Part shown: positions 1 through 7,651 of the stretch, piece after piece
Numbering within the stretch: the stretch's first letter is position 1
Layout: each line of letters begins with the position of its first letter
NCBI GenBank assembly: GCA_902470805.1
Contig: CABRHX010000006.1
Span: forward strand, 1-64,000
Source: an uncultured Collinsella sp.
Lineage (GTDB): Bacteria > Actinomycetota > Coriobacteriia > Coriobacteriales > Coriobacteriaceae
DNA: 64,000 nucleotides
Reading direction: 5' to 3'
The notes under the pieces: model-generated
Databases searched by the model: none
The model's input: only the letters and a program-made list of their open reading frames with translations
Told to the model about the DNA's origin: nothing
Program-made: the position numbers and the translations under genes

Positions 1-99
1 GTCCGGCTGAGTCTGGGAAGAGGTGCCGGGCGGCGGGCGGAGCATGGCCACCGGACCCATCGAAACACATCTCCACCGTTCCTTCAACTGGGAAAACGG

Positions 100-132
100 C
101 GCCCCCGGGGCCCGGATGGGGCCTCGGGGGCG
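100..132. terminator. GC-rich hairpin, probable terminator
   Basis: Arms 100-113 and 119-132 pair at 13 of 14 positions around a 5-nt loop. There is no T-tract. It may end a gene lying left of the window. The first 99 bases show no coding region that can be supported. Confidence 0.4.
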
Positions 133-229
133 TTCGGCTAGCTGCGGGAACGGCCTGTCCGCCTAATGTGTTCGGCTGAGATCGGAAATCAACCATTCAA
201 GTTTTTATTTATACTTGATTTAAGGCGGA

Positions 230-889
230 GTGGAATGTGGGCGCGCAAGGAGATGCGGAATCGATGAGAGCCTCAAAAAAATTACTGCAGTGTTATCATC
301 TTTCATCCTCTCTATTCTTCCATTTCTGATTCTATGGGCGGCTTGGTCAGTCCTCCCTGATACAATCCCCGCTCATTGGAGTGGGGGTGTGGTTGATCGA
401 TGGGGCAATAAGCTTGAATTGCTGGTTGTTCCGCTGTTTTCTTTGATTGGTTCTATTGCAATTTCTGTGTACCTTATTGTTTCCACGCGGCGAAGAGAGT
501 TCGCGGATTTCTCTGTTCGAATGCGACGGGACTTTGTTGCGTGCTATATTTCTAGTCTTCTTTTATCGACAACCTGCTCAGTGATAATTGCCGTTTGGGT
601 TCAGTTGATTCTTACGCAAAACACTGCGGTTGATGGGGGGCTTGGACTATCGATCCTGTATTCCCTTCCCGGGCTATATGTGATCTTGTGCGCTTTGCCG
701 CCTTTTTATGCGAGCGGCGAGAGCAAAAAGGAAGAGCGCCTGATAACAGTTCTTATTGGCGGCGCGGAGATTGTTCTTTGTGGAATAGTGCTTGAAGGTT
801 CGGCTGCCTCTTATGCGATGATTGGACTGATGATTCTGTTCTGCGCGTTTGAGATTGTGTCACAGGCAAGGGATAGCCGGTCCTTATGA
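230..889 (+). CDS. DUF1648 (SdpI-type) membrane protein, start region disrupted
   Basis: This is an integral membrane protein of about 219 aa. A DUF1648 signature is visible after the first membrane segment (LPDTIPAHWS, then DRWGNK), followed by about four more hydrophobic segments and a short basic tail. DUF1648 is the N-terminal domain of SdpI-type immunity and signalling proteins, so a role in envelope stress or peptide immunity is possible but not shown. The reading frame can open at GTG 230, which has a poorly placed Shine-Dalgarno (SD) sequence, or at GTG 290. The best start by SD is ATG 264 (AAGGAG at 247-252), but that lies in another frame. From ATG 264 the codons run into A AAA AAA at 275-281, where a -1 slip enters this frame. 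The gene may therefore be frameshifted or phase-variable. It is AT-richer than the core genome. Confidence 0.7.
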   Translation: MECGRARRCGIDESLKKITAVLSSFILSILPFLILWAAWSVLPDTIPAHWSGGVVDRWGNKLELLVVPLFSLIGSIAISVYLIVSTRRREFADFSVRMRRDFVACYISSLLLSTTCSVIIAVWVQLILTQNTAVDGGLGLSILYSLPGLYVILCALPPFYASGESKKEERLITVLIGGAEIVLCGIVLEGSAASYAMIGLMILFCAFEIVSQARDSRSL

Positions 890-1383
890 GTTGAATTACG
901 CGCGTGCGGATATAAAGGGTGGCATGTTAAGCTGGTCGTTTTCTCGTTCTGGGACATTTGCAGTAGGATGAGTGGGACTAGGCGCGCTGCGGTGTGATGG
1001 TTGAGACTTGTATCGCTGCAAATCCGCTGATGCACATTTTGCTATTGGGCTTGAAGGTGGGACCGGCAGGCCTTTGTTTGGGTTGTTCTGGTCGTCCAAC
1101 GCGTGTTGCACGGCTTTATATTGTTACCCTCGTTCGGCGCTCCGTTGGAGCATTTCCGGGTTTGTCGGCATCATGACTTGGCCAAGTGACACGCTTGCCG
1201 GGACGGTTGTAACGCCGCGCCGGTTCCGTGTGCTCCTTCGTTGTTGGCCTGTCCAGCCGGGGGCGGATTCGGCCTCATGTTGTGGCGCACGGCCTTCAGG
1301 GGCTTCCCCTGGCGAGTTATGTTCGTCCGTATGGGTAAGGGTCGGGTTGAGCTGACAATCCCGTGTCGGAAGGGGCTTGGACC
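890..1383. other. Gene-free stretch
   Basis: Several overlapping open frames exist on both strands, but none has a convincing SD, family motif or consistent codon use. No repeat or clear hairpin was seen. The last 20 bases carry the SD of the next gene. Confidence 0.5.
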
Positions 1384-1872
1384 ATGCGCGCGATGACAGA
1401 GATTGAGTGGCTGGACGGCCGTGTGACGAAAGTGCCGGAGCTCGCCCTGGGCGATGCGTTCGGCGAGAGCGTCCAGGCGGAGCTCGATTTCGGGTTCGAC
1501 GATGTGTTGGAGGGCCTTTGGGTCGAGGTGCGCCATCATGAGCCGGATGAGGACTCGGACGGCGACCCGCGCGGGAGGGGCTGCGCACTGTACGCGGACT
1601 GCCGGTACAGCCTGGTCGAACCGTCGGACCTCGACCGTGTCTTCTGCATCCTTTACGAGGGGCAGCCGAGGGTCTGCCGCGTCGCGGGGGAGCTCGTGAA
1701 CCTTTTGCGGGCCTGCGCGTTGTCCTGCCTCATGCTCGGATCTCCCTACCCGCCAGGCGCCCTCGAGGCCCTGGCCGCGTGCGCTCGATACCTCTGCGGT
1801 CCGGCTTTCACATCCGACCTCGCCGCCCGTGCCCGCGCCGCGGGGGAGCTAGGGCCCCCGCGGCGGCGGTGA
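1384..1872 (+). CDS. Hypothetical protein, 162 aa
   Basis: The protein is not recognised. ATG 1384 is chosen because AAGGGG at 1370-1375 lies 8 nt upstream; GTG 1363 would add 7 aa but lacks an SD. The product is acidic in its first two thirds, with runs of Asp and Glu around HHEPDEDSDGD. It contains seven cysteines, a Leu/Ala-rich helical C-terminal half and an Arg-rich end. No signal peptide or transmembrane segment is evident. Codon use is very GC-rich, unlike the AT-richer genes on either side, so it probably arrived separately or is a remnant of ancestral sequence. It stands alone, with gene-free sequence on both sides. Confidence 0.5.
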   Translation: MRAMTEIEWLDGRVTKVPELALGDAFGESVQAELDFGFDDVLEGLWVEVRHHEPDEDSDGDPRGRGCALYADCRYSLVEPSDLDRVFCILYEGQPRVCRVAGELVNLLRACALSCLMLGSPYPPGALEALAACARYLCGPAFTSDLAARARAAGELGPPRRR

Positions 1873-2452
1873 ACGCGGCCGCTGCGTGGGAATTTGGGAT
1901 GGGGGCGGGTTCCGAAACGCCTGCGGAGGGGAGAACCCCGTTGGGCGGGGACTATTCGTGATGCTTGATATCGCATTGCAGTATGGAAGCACGGATCATC
2001 TTCGCGATGGTCCGACCGGTTGATGGGCTAGGACGCGCATTCAGCAGGGAAGGGGATGGCTTTTAATGCCGCTTTTGGCTTATGCGTGCCGCGCTCCGCG
2101 TATGGCCATCCTGCGGTGCTAAAGCATTCTTGAAGTCTGTTAAGTGAATTCGTTTTAATCGCGCACGTGGCCGTTTGCCCATGTCGCATAACAGGATTCA
2201 CTGTTGATTGCCCGTGTGATGACAGCGTGAGTTTCGGGGGGGGGTGGCGTGAGCGGAGTCGCCGCGTTGTATAAGTCTGGCCGGCCCGACTGATGTGTCG
2301 ATCTGTCGGGCCGGCCGAGAATGGTGAAGAGATCTCGCTGTTGAATGAACGAATGTTACAAGCAGCTCTTCAAGGCGCTTTGGGCGTTGGCTGGGGCTGC
2401 GCAGTCAATCGCATGCAGTGATAGGCGAGGCGATTGCTCGATGAGCCGGCGA
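1873..2452. other. Gene-free stretch with one inverted repeat
   Basis: No supportable gene was found. The only structure seen is the 12-bp inverted repeat at 2279-2316, listed separately. The open frame on the plus strand at 2345-2659 is antisense to the precursor peptide gene and is not considered real. Confidence 0.5.
2279..2316 (-). terminator. Perfect 12-bp inverted repeat, likely terminator of the RiPP cassette
   Basis: GGCCGGCCCGAC (2279-2290) and its exact reverse complement (2305-2316) flank a 14-nt loop. It lies about 140 bp beyond the precursor stop on the minus strand. No T-tract follows, so termination is inferred from position and stem strength. Confidence 0.45.
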
Positions 2453-2635
2453 CTAGTTCTGTGCTGCACTCGTCCCGGTGCCGTCGTTGTCTGCCGAGTA
2501 CCAGAATGCGTAGGCCGCAACGACGGCATCATAGACGGCTGCGACTACGTTATCCACGACGGCTGCAAAGTTGACCACAACGGGAACGGGGCCGGTTTTG
2601 GAATCCATCTTCTCTACTTCTGGGGTCTCATACAT
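2453..2635 (-). CDS. Putative RiPP precursor peptide, Cys-free, YxxP leader
   Basis: This is a 60-aa peptide encoded directly behind a radical SAM gene. AGGAGA (2643-2648 on the minus strand) sits 7 nt before the ATG. The N-terminal part (MYETPEVEKMD) contains Y2xxP5, the motif read by PqqD-like recognition elements in lasso-type leaders. Residues 17-46 are almost entirely Val, Ala and aromatic, with Val-Val pairs at 19-20, 26-27, 30-31 and 38-39, Asn/Asp at 22, 28, 29 and 36, and an AFWY aromatic cluster. The tail from 47 is hydrophilic (Asp, Gly, Thr, Asn). There is no Cys and no Ser or Thr in the presumed core, which excludes thioether products. Epimerisation or C-C cross-linking would fit. 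The assignment rests on context and composition. Confidence 0.75.
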   Translation of the reverse strand: MYETPEVEKMDSKTGPVPVVVNFAAVVDNVVAAVYDAVVAAYAFWYSADNDGTGTSAAQN

Positions 2636-2647
2636 GGGAACATCTCC

Positions 2648-3694
2648 TTAGAATTGTGACAGGACGCTCAGGTCGCCTAGATCATCGTCGATCAGGTCGA
2701 TATAGAGGTCGCCGTCCATATTGATGTCTGCAATCAACGATGAGATCTCTTCCATCTCGTCAATCGAGTGCATACGATTGGCCAACGCGGTAACAACGGG
2801 CTTATCCCAAACGGTTGCCATTCCGGCATCGTAGTATTCCTGAAGGCTGTGTTTGCGAACGTTTCCGATGATGAGAGGTATATAGGGGGATGCGACGATA
2901 TCGCCATTGGCGTGGATGGCCACTTGGTCAAATTGCATTTGCAGTTGAGGGAATCTGACCAAGTGGTCGATGGGGTCGCCCCACTCAAGCATGAAATAGC
3001 CTCGATAGTCCGGATCGTATCGAAGGTCATTGATCGTGTTGACTAGCCGACGGTATTGATTATTCGAAGGGCGAATCGTGCGGTTTCTTCGGGCTCTACC
3101 GAGGAGCATGAGCGGCTGAACTCTAAGGTCAATTCGGTCAGTTCTACCCGACGATTTCAGCTTGTCTCGAAGCATCGTGCAAACTGGTTTGAAATCGTCG
3201 ACATTGAACGATGTCGGACAAAAGGCAATTGAAAGGTGCAGTGAGGTTTCGTTCAGCGTGATATCGATGGCGTCGAGCACCCGGTCGTATAATCCCGAGA
3301 GTCCTCGCATATGTTCGTGAGAATCGCGTAGGCCATCGAGGCTAAACTGTATGCCGTTTAAACCGGCGCGTTCGAGCTCATGCAAAGTATTTGAGTTTGC
3401 GAGCAGACCGTTTGACACGAGGTTGCATTTGACGCCAGATGCGCTGAGCCGCCGCAAGGACTCGATGACAAGATCCTTTCGCAGGAGGGTCTCGCCTCCG
3501 CAGAAGCAGAAGCTAAAGGGGTGCATTTGACAAATCGAGTCGACGAGTTCGAGGACTTCGTTGTCGGATAATTCGTTCGCGACGACATCGTTTTCTCCAC
3601 TGTTGTTGAAGCAGTGTAGACAACGAAGGTTGCATTTGTTTGTAATGTCGAGCGCAACGCTGTGGGGCGCTCCGATTATTGCCGGCATGCTCAT
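2648..3694 (-). CDS. Radical SAM peptide-modifying enzyme
   Basis: The protein is 348 aa. The CxxxCxxC cluster motif is C21-NLR-C25-LH-C28, followed by CGGETLLR (the GGE SAM-binding motif) and typical radical SAM barrel segments (NLVSNG, FSLDGL). The C-terminal part keeps the SPASM/twitch outline (NGDIVASPYIP, then IIGNVRKHSL), but every auxiliary-cluster cysteine is absent: the last Cys lies near residue 170. It should therefore carry only the SAM cluster. The gene starts inside the stop of the upstream RRE-GNAT gene (TAATG), so the two are translationally coupled, and the precursor gene follows 12 bp downstream. Family knowledge suggests it modifies that peptide; the reaction (epimerisation or cross-link) cannot be read from the sequence. 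Confidence 0.88.
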   Translation of the reverse strand: MSMPAIIGAPHSVALDITNKCNLRCLHCFNNSGENDVVANELSDNEVLELVDSICQMHPFSFCFCGGETLLRKDLVIESLRRLSASGVKCNLVSNGLLANSNTLHELERAGLNGIQFSLDGLRDSHEHMRGLSGLYDRVLDAIDITLNETSLHLSIAFCPTSFNVDDFKPVCTMLRDKLKSSGRTDRIDLRVQPLMLLGRARRNRTIRPSNNQYRRLVNTINDLRYDPDYRGYFMLEWGDPIDHLVRFPQLQMQFDQVAIHANGDIVASPYIPLIIGNVRKHSLQEYYDAGMATVWDKPVVTALANRMHSIDEMEEISSLIADINMDGDLYIDLIDDDLGDLSVLSQF

Positions 3695-4587
3695 TATTGC
3701 TTCTTATCGAGCGGGCGAACAAACAGCTTGACGTCGCCCGAGTCGAGCTCATTGGGCAGGGTGCCGACTAAGGAAAAGCCAAGGCGCTGGTCGGAATGGT
3801 CAAGTTGTTCGGCGATTGGGGTGGAATCAGGCGCGTCAATTCTGAGCGCGCGGTAGGCTTTGGGAGCGGAAGATCCGTAGTATTCCGCAAGGCGGTCGAG
3901 CACACCGGCAAGCAGCGTGGAGCTGCATGAGATAAATTTGATGATGACGCTGCGGCCGGCGGGATTAGTGGCCGGCTCGCATATTATCAATCCATTAATT
4001 TCTCCGGACTGGCTCGTGAGTAGAAAATAATCATGGGTAAAGGAAAAGAGCCTTTGGCGAAGAACCAGAAAGTTCTCCAATTCGGGCTCAACGTCGAACT
4101 CAGAGAAATAGATCCTATTGCCATTTTTGGACTGTTTTGCAGAGAGGGATTTTGCAGCCGCCTCTTCGATTTCAGCAAACCTGCTCGCGTCCGCGAGAAT
4201 AAGCAGCTCGTCGGGATTCACCGATGTTAGGTAATCGGAGCCGAAAGGGTCGTTCATATATCTCCCTTCTTTCTTCCAAACGATAAGACAGTTTACGGTC
4301 AGGCTATGCAGGGTTTGGGCCAGGTCATGCGCTAGCGTCTCGCGCGGTTGATCTGGGTATTTTTCTTGGAACAGACGGAGAATTTTGGGCAAATCGCAGG
4401 TGCCGTCGCATAAGTCAAGAATCTCTTTAGCGACCCTGTTGAGGATCGTATAGATTTGTTTCCCATCTGAGCTTAGGACGCTCAGGCGGTTATTTGGTTC
4501 ACTGCGAAGGTAGCTTGGGTCGAGGGGGATAGGGATGACTCCAGGCAATGATGAGATTTGCGCGCTCCAAACATTCACGGATTCCAT
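3694..4587 (-). CDS. PqqD-like RiPP recognition element fused to a GNAT-like domain
   Basis: The product is 297 aa. ATG 4587 is chosen because AAGGAGA (4591-4597, minus strand) precedes it; the open frame extends 70 codons further through AT-rich sequence that looks non-coding. Residues about 20-105 have the PqqD fold pattern: SDGKQIYTILNRVAKEILDLCDGT, split here as SDGKQIYTIL and NRVAKEILDLCDGT, then a winged-helix-like LPKILRLFQEKYP and a final strand (LIVW). Residues about 130-290 resemble a GNAT acetyltransferase: a strand with YFLLTSQSGEINGLI, a helix with LAGVLDRLAEYYG, and a late strand with GFSLVGTLP. The RRE half probably delivers the YxxP leader to the radical SAM enzyme. The GNAT half may acylate the product or be a structural relic. 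It is first in the leftward operon. Confidence 0.75.
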   Translation of the reverse strand: MESVNVWSAQISSLPGVIPIPLDPSYLRSEPNNRLSVLSSDGKQIYTILNRVAKEILDLCDGTCDLPKILRLFQEKYPDQPRETLAHDLAQTLHSLTVNCLIVWKKEGRYMNDPFGSDYLTSVNPDELLILADASRFAEIEEAAAKSLSAKQSKNGNRIYFSEFDVEPELENFLVLRQRLFSFTHDYFLLTSQSGEINGLIICEPATNPAGRSVIIKFISCSSTLLAGVLDRLAEYYGSSAPKAYRALRIDAPDSTPIAEQLDHSDQRLGFSLVGTLPNELDSGDVKLFVRPLDKKQ

Positions 4588-4763
4588 TGATCTCCTTTGG
4601 TTGTGGCCTATCTTCCTCGAATAGCAACTCGTTCGATAAAATATCACAAATCGAAACGATATATAAAAGAATATATTTATATCGATATACAATATTAAGT
4701 TAAAAAAAGTTTTGATGTTTGTCGATAGGGCTGGTATTGAAGGAGTGGACTGGAGTGATGGCG
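4588..4763. promoter_or_regulatory. AT-rich divergent promoter region
   Basis: This region separates the leftward RiPP operon from the rightward transport genes and is the most AT-rich stretch in the window. It has a perfect palindrome TATATCGATATA at 4678-4689 and a looser inverted pair, CGTTCGAT near 4630 and ATCGAAACG near 4650. These are candidate operator sites for both operons. The exact promoters cannot be fixed by eye. Confidence 0.5.
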
Positions 4764-5117
4764 ATGTCGGACGTTGTGGTTTCAATGGTGGGGTCATGCC
4801 TGCTGCTGTTGTTCGGAATAATGATATATCGAGGCAAGCTCACGGGATTGCTTGCCGGAATGTCATTGCTATCGGGAGAGCGTTTAGAGGAGGCAAAGCG
4901 GACGGCCGAGTCTCTAGGCGCAAACCGAGTGGTGGGGGCGTCTATAGTTTTCTCCGCAATATGCCTTTTTCTCTCGTCCCTTTTTCCGGACAAAAGGGCT
5001 ATTCTCGGTCTGATGGTGGCTGCTGTTATAATCGCCGCGCTTGCCTATGCAAATAGGGGGCTTATTCGTATGTATATAAAGGTGAAATGGAATCCTGGGC
5101 ACCGCAACCCGAGATAA
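4764..5117 (+). CDS. Small membrane protein, DUF3784-like
   Basis: This protein of about 117 aa has three hydrophobic segments: residues about 5-22, 55-72 and 78-92. Between the first two is a cytoplasmic stretch, GMSLLSGERLEEAKRTA, that fits the DUF3784 pattern of a membrane helix, then a small acidic/basic helix, then two more membrane helices. ATG 4764 is preferred because GGAG (4752-4755) lies 8 nt upstream; ATG 4758 with AAGGAG at 4740-4745 is also possible. It is the first gene rightward of the RiPP divergent promoter and precedes the ABC transporter. An accessory or immunity role in peptide export is an inference from position only. Confidence 0.65.
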   Translation: MSDVVVSMVGSCLLLLFGIMIYRGKLTGLLAGMSLLSGERLEEAKRTAESLGANRVVGASIVFSAICLFLSSLFPDKRAILGLMVAAVIIAALAYANRGLIRMYIKVKWNPGHRNPR

Positions 5118-5213
5118 TGTCTTGAGCAAGGATTAACAACAAGGGATATATGGGAGCGATTAAGCGGCGAGCAAATTCAGTTTTGGATAAAAGGCCGCTT
5201 GATGGGAGCTGGC

Positions 5214-6818
5214 ATGTTTAAGAAGACGGTTCACGAGTTGTTTCGGTGTAAAGGGTCACGGCTTTTCGTGATTCTCATGCTGGTGAATTTTGCTCTCTCG
5301 TGCGTCATGCCCGCCTTAAACGGTGGGTTTGTAGACTTTCTCGTGACGAATAGGGATCCATCTCGCGTCGTGTGGTTTGCGGCCTTTGTTGCGGGCATAG
5401 GGATATCGGCCTCCTTCATGTCGTATGCGATGGGTGTGAACGTATCGCGCGTCATCTTGGAGATGACGACGAGACTGATGGGGACCACGTGTGAGTCGTT
5501 TGAACGGGGGCCCCTGGAAAAGGGGGAGCAGGCGGATCCATCCTATACAACGCAGAGGGTGTATGCGGATTCGAATGCGGTGTCATCGTTTGTCGTGAAC
5601 AACTTCCTGACGATCGGGCTTAACATCGTTCTGGTTGTGTTGATATGCATCATCCTGTTTTCGATTAATCCGGTGTTCCTGGTGTTAAGTGCATGTTCGC
5701 TTGTTGCGTACTTCATTTTATTCAGGGCGTTGAAAAAGCCGTTGTACAACAGTTCGCTTGCGAACAAGGAGGGTTTGAGTAAGCTTTTCGCGTCCGTGAG
5801 CGGCGAGCTGTCGCAGTTGTTTGACATTAAGTGCGATGGCGCATATAACCAGAGCGCTCGGACGCTCAAAGGGGTATTCGAGGGGTACTACCCGATTTAC
5901 ATGAAAGCAAGTAGGGTCTCGAATCTGGCCACATCAAGCGACGGCCTGATCTCGTCTGTGTTTCGGGGGGCACTGCTCGTGATCTCCGGGATGGAAATAT
6001 TGAGCGGAAGAATGAGCTTAGGCGAGTTCACAATGGTGAACTCGTATTACTCGATGGCGTTCGGATGCTTCAAGTATTTTTTGAATTATTTCAAATCGTA
6101 TCAGGACGCAAGGGCCTCGTTCGACCGATTGGGGGCTCTGACGGAGGACGCCGAGGACCGCGGCACCCTCACGGTTGGGCACGTGGAGAGCATATCGTTG
6201 TCCAACATCGCGTACCGATACGCGGGAAAGCCCTACTTATACCGCGACCTCTCCGTGGAGGTGGAGGAAGGAAAAACCTATGCCATTACCGGGCCGAACG
6301 GATGCGGAAAAAGCACGTTTCTGAAGGTGCTCCTTGGACTATATTCTGCTGGGGGACATCGGGCTTTGGGGTCGGTGCCATATGAAGAGCTCGATATGGA
6401 GACGATCCGACGGGACCTGTTTGCGGTGTGCCCGCAAAAGCTCTTTATTCCGAACGAAACGGTGGAGAATTACCTTGAGAGGACGTCGATTCGGGGATCG
6501 AGCGAAAACCTCCGAGAGCTTGTGCCGAGTTTCTATCGAACCGTCGAATCGTTAAAAGGCAAGAATTGTAGAGACCTTTCTGGTGGAGAGTATCGAAAGC
6601 TAAGGATATTCGCAGCACTTCGCAGGCAGCCGGAAGTGCTTGTGTTCGATGAACCAACGAACGATTTAGATGAAGAAAGCCGTCGGGAGCTCACGGAGTA
6701 TATTCATCGAAATCCCTTCGATCAGCTAATTCTTGTTGTAAGCCATGATCAGGATTTGATTTCAGCATGCGATAGGGAGCTGGATTTGGATTTCGATCCG
6801 AAAAATGGGCAATGCTGA
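5214..6818 (+). CDS. ABC exporter half-transporter (TMD-NBD)
   Basis: The protein is about 534 aa, with six hydrophobic segments in the first 300 residues and a C-terminal nucleotide-binding domain. The ATPase motifs are intact: Walker A GPNGCGKST (from about residue 360), signature LSGGE (about 455), Walker B VLVFDEP followed by TNDLD, and the switch histidine in SHD. ATG 5214 is chosen because GGGAG lies 5 nt upstream; ATG 5202 and TTG 5199 are weaker. It is the size of a peptide or lipid exporter half and lacks a C39 peptidase domain, so leader removal would need another enzyme. Next to the RiPP cassette and in the same AT-richer composition, it is a reasonable exporter for the modified peptide. 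A second, truncated ABC gene follows. Confidence 0.85.
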   Translation: MFKKTVHELFRCKGSRLFVILMLVNFALSCVMPALNGGFVDFLVTNRDPSRVVWFAAFVAGIGISASFMSYAMGVNVSRVILEMTTRLMGTTCESFERGPLEKGEQADPSYTTQRVYADSNAVSSFVVNNFLTIGLNIVLVVLICIILFSINPVFLVLSACSLVAYFILFRALKKPLYNSSLANKEGLSKLFASVSGELSQLFDIKCDGAYNQSARTLKGVFEGYYPIYMKASRVSNLATSSDGLISSVFRGALLVISGMEILSGRMSLGEFTMVNSYYSMAFGCFKYFLNYFKSYQDARASFDRLGALTEDAEDRGTLTVGHVESISLSNIAYRYAGKPYLYRDLSVEVEEGKTYAITGPNGCGKSTFLKVLLGLYSAGGHRALGSVPYEELDMETIRRDLFAVCPQKLFIPNETVENYLERTSIRGSSENLRELVPSFYRTVESLKGKNCRDLSGGEYRKLRIFAALRRQPEVLVFDEPTNDLDEESRRELTEYIHRNPFDQLILVVSHDQDLISACDRELDLDFDPKNGQC

Positions 6819-6910
6819 TGGGAAACGCTTAGAGTTCGGGCTTGCGCGTCATGGAGTAATCTTTCCTCTTATCGAAAATCGTTACAATATAAGAAAAACA
6901 GTAAGCAAGA

Positions 6911-7507
6911 AGAAATGGCTCGGGGAAGAGCTCGCTGCTGTCAGTGATATTGGGTCTATATCCAGATAACACGGAAGGGGCCGTCCTCTACAACGGGGTA
7001 TCACAGCGTCGCATCGACCGATACGCATTGCGGCGGTGCCGAGTTGGCATTACGGAGCAAGAGCCCCCTATTGTTGGGGGGGGGACGATCCTCGATAATC
7101 TTACGCTGCTTTCTGATGATTTCGAGGCCGACAAACTGAATCGGATGCTTGCCATATTGGGGTTAGACAAAATGATTGCCGCTGCGGAGAACGGGGCGGC
7201 AGCGATGCTTGGCAGCAAGAAAGGAGGGGTGTCCGGCGGGGAGAAGCAGAACATCGCAATTGTGCGGCAGATGTTGAAATCGCCGGACGTCATGTTGTTT
7301 CTTGAGTCAACTTCAGCGCTTGATGCGAAGAGCCGGAGCGCGCTAATTAAATTGCTTCATGAGGTTAAGAGAGACCATATTGTAATTGTTGTCACTCATG
7401 ACGAAGAGATGCTTGCGGCTTGCGACGAGGTCATTCCGATGCCCGGATGCTTATCGGGACGTGGCGTTGAAGGCCCAGAAGATCGAAATGGCGTGGGTGT
7501 TGGGTAA
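6911..7507 (+). pseudogene. 5'-truncated ABC transporter ATPase domain
   Basis: An in-frame stop (TAA 6902-6904) is followed by ARR and then NGSGKSSLLSVILGLYP, which starts in the middle of a Walker A motif. Everything N-terminal (the transmembrane domain and first NBD strand) is missing. Downstream are the Q-loop (EQEPPI), signature VSGGE, a degenerate Walker B (VMLFLESTSALD, where the usual Asp and Pro are Leu and Ser) and the THD switch. The end (from about PGCLSGRG) is also atypical. GTG 6944 could start a 187-aa product, but it would lack Walker A. This is most likely the remnant of the second half of a heterodimeric exporter that partnered the gene at 5214. Confidence 0.8.
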
Positions 7508-7582
7508 GTCCCTACGCGTACGACGTTGGGTTTCTGATCTTCATCGTCCTGCAAAGAAGGCTTTGTAACACGTTTCCCCTGG

Positions 7583-7624
7583 GAGGCCCCTTTTGTCCGT
7601 AGTGGCAAAGAGGGGCTTTTTCGT
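7583..7624 (+). terminator. Rho-independent terminator
   Basis: AGGCCCCTTTTG pairs with CAAAGAGGGGCTT and is followed by a T-run. It ends the transport genes. Confidence 0.7.
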
Positions 7625-7651
7625 TTCCCTCTTGCGGCGGAGGGGGACACC

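Noticed and set aside
1008..1355. Overlapping open frames in the 890-1383 spacer
   Set aside because: No SD, no family pattern, and frames on both strands are equally long. Chance openness.
2345..2659. 104-codon plus-strand frame over the precursor gene
   Set aside because: The minus-strand peptide has a good SD and operon context; the plus frame is Cys-rich and lacks both.
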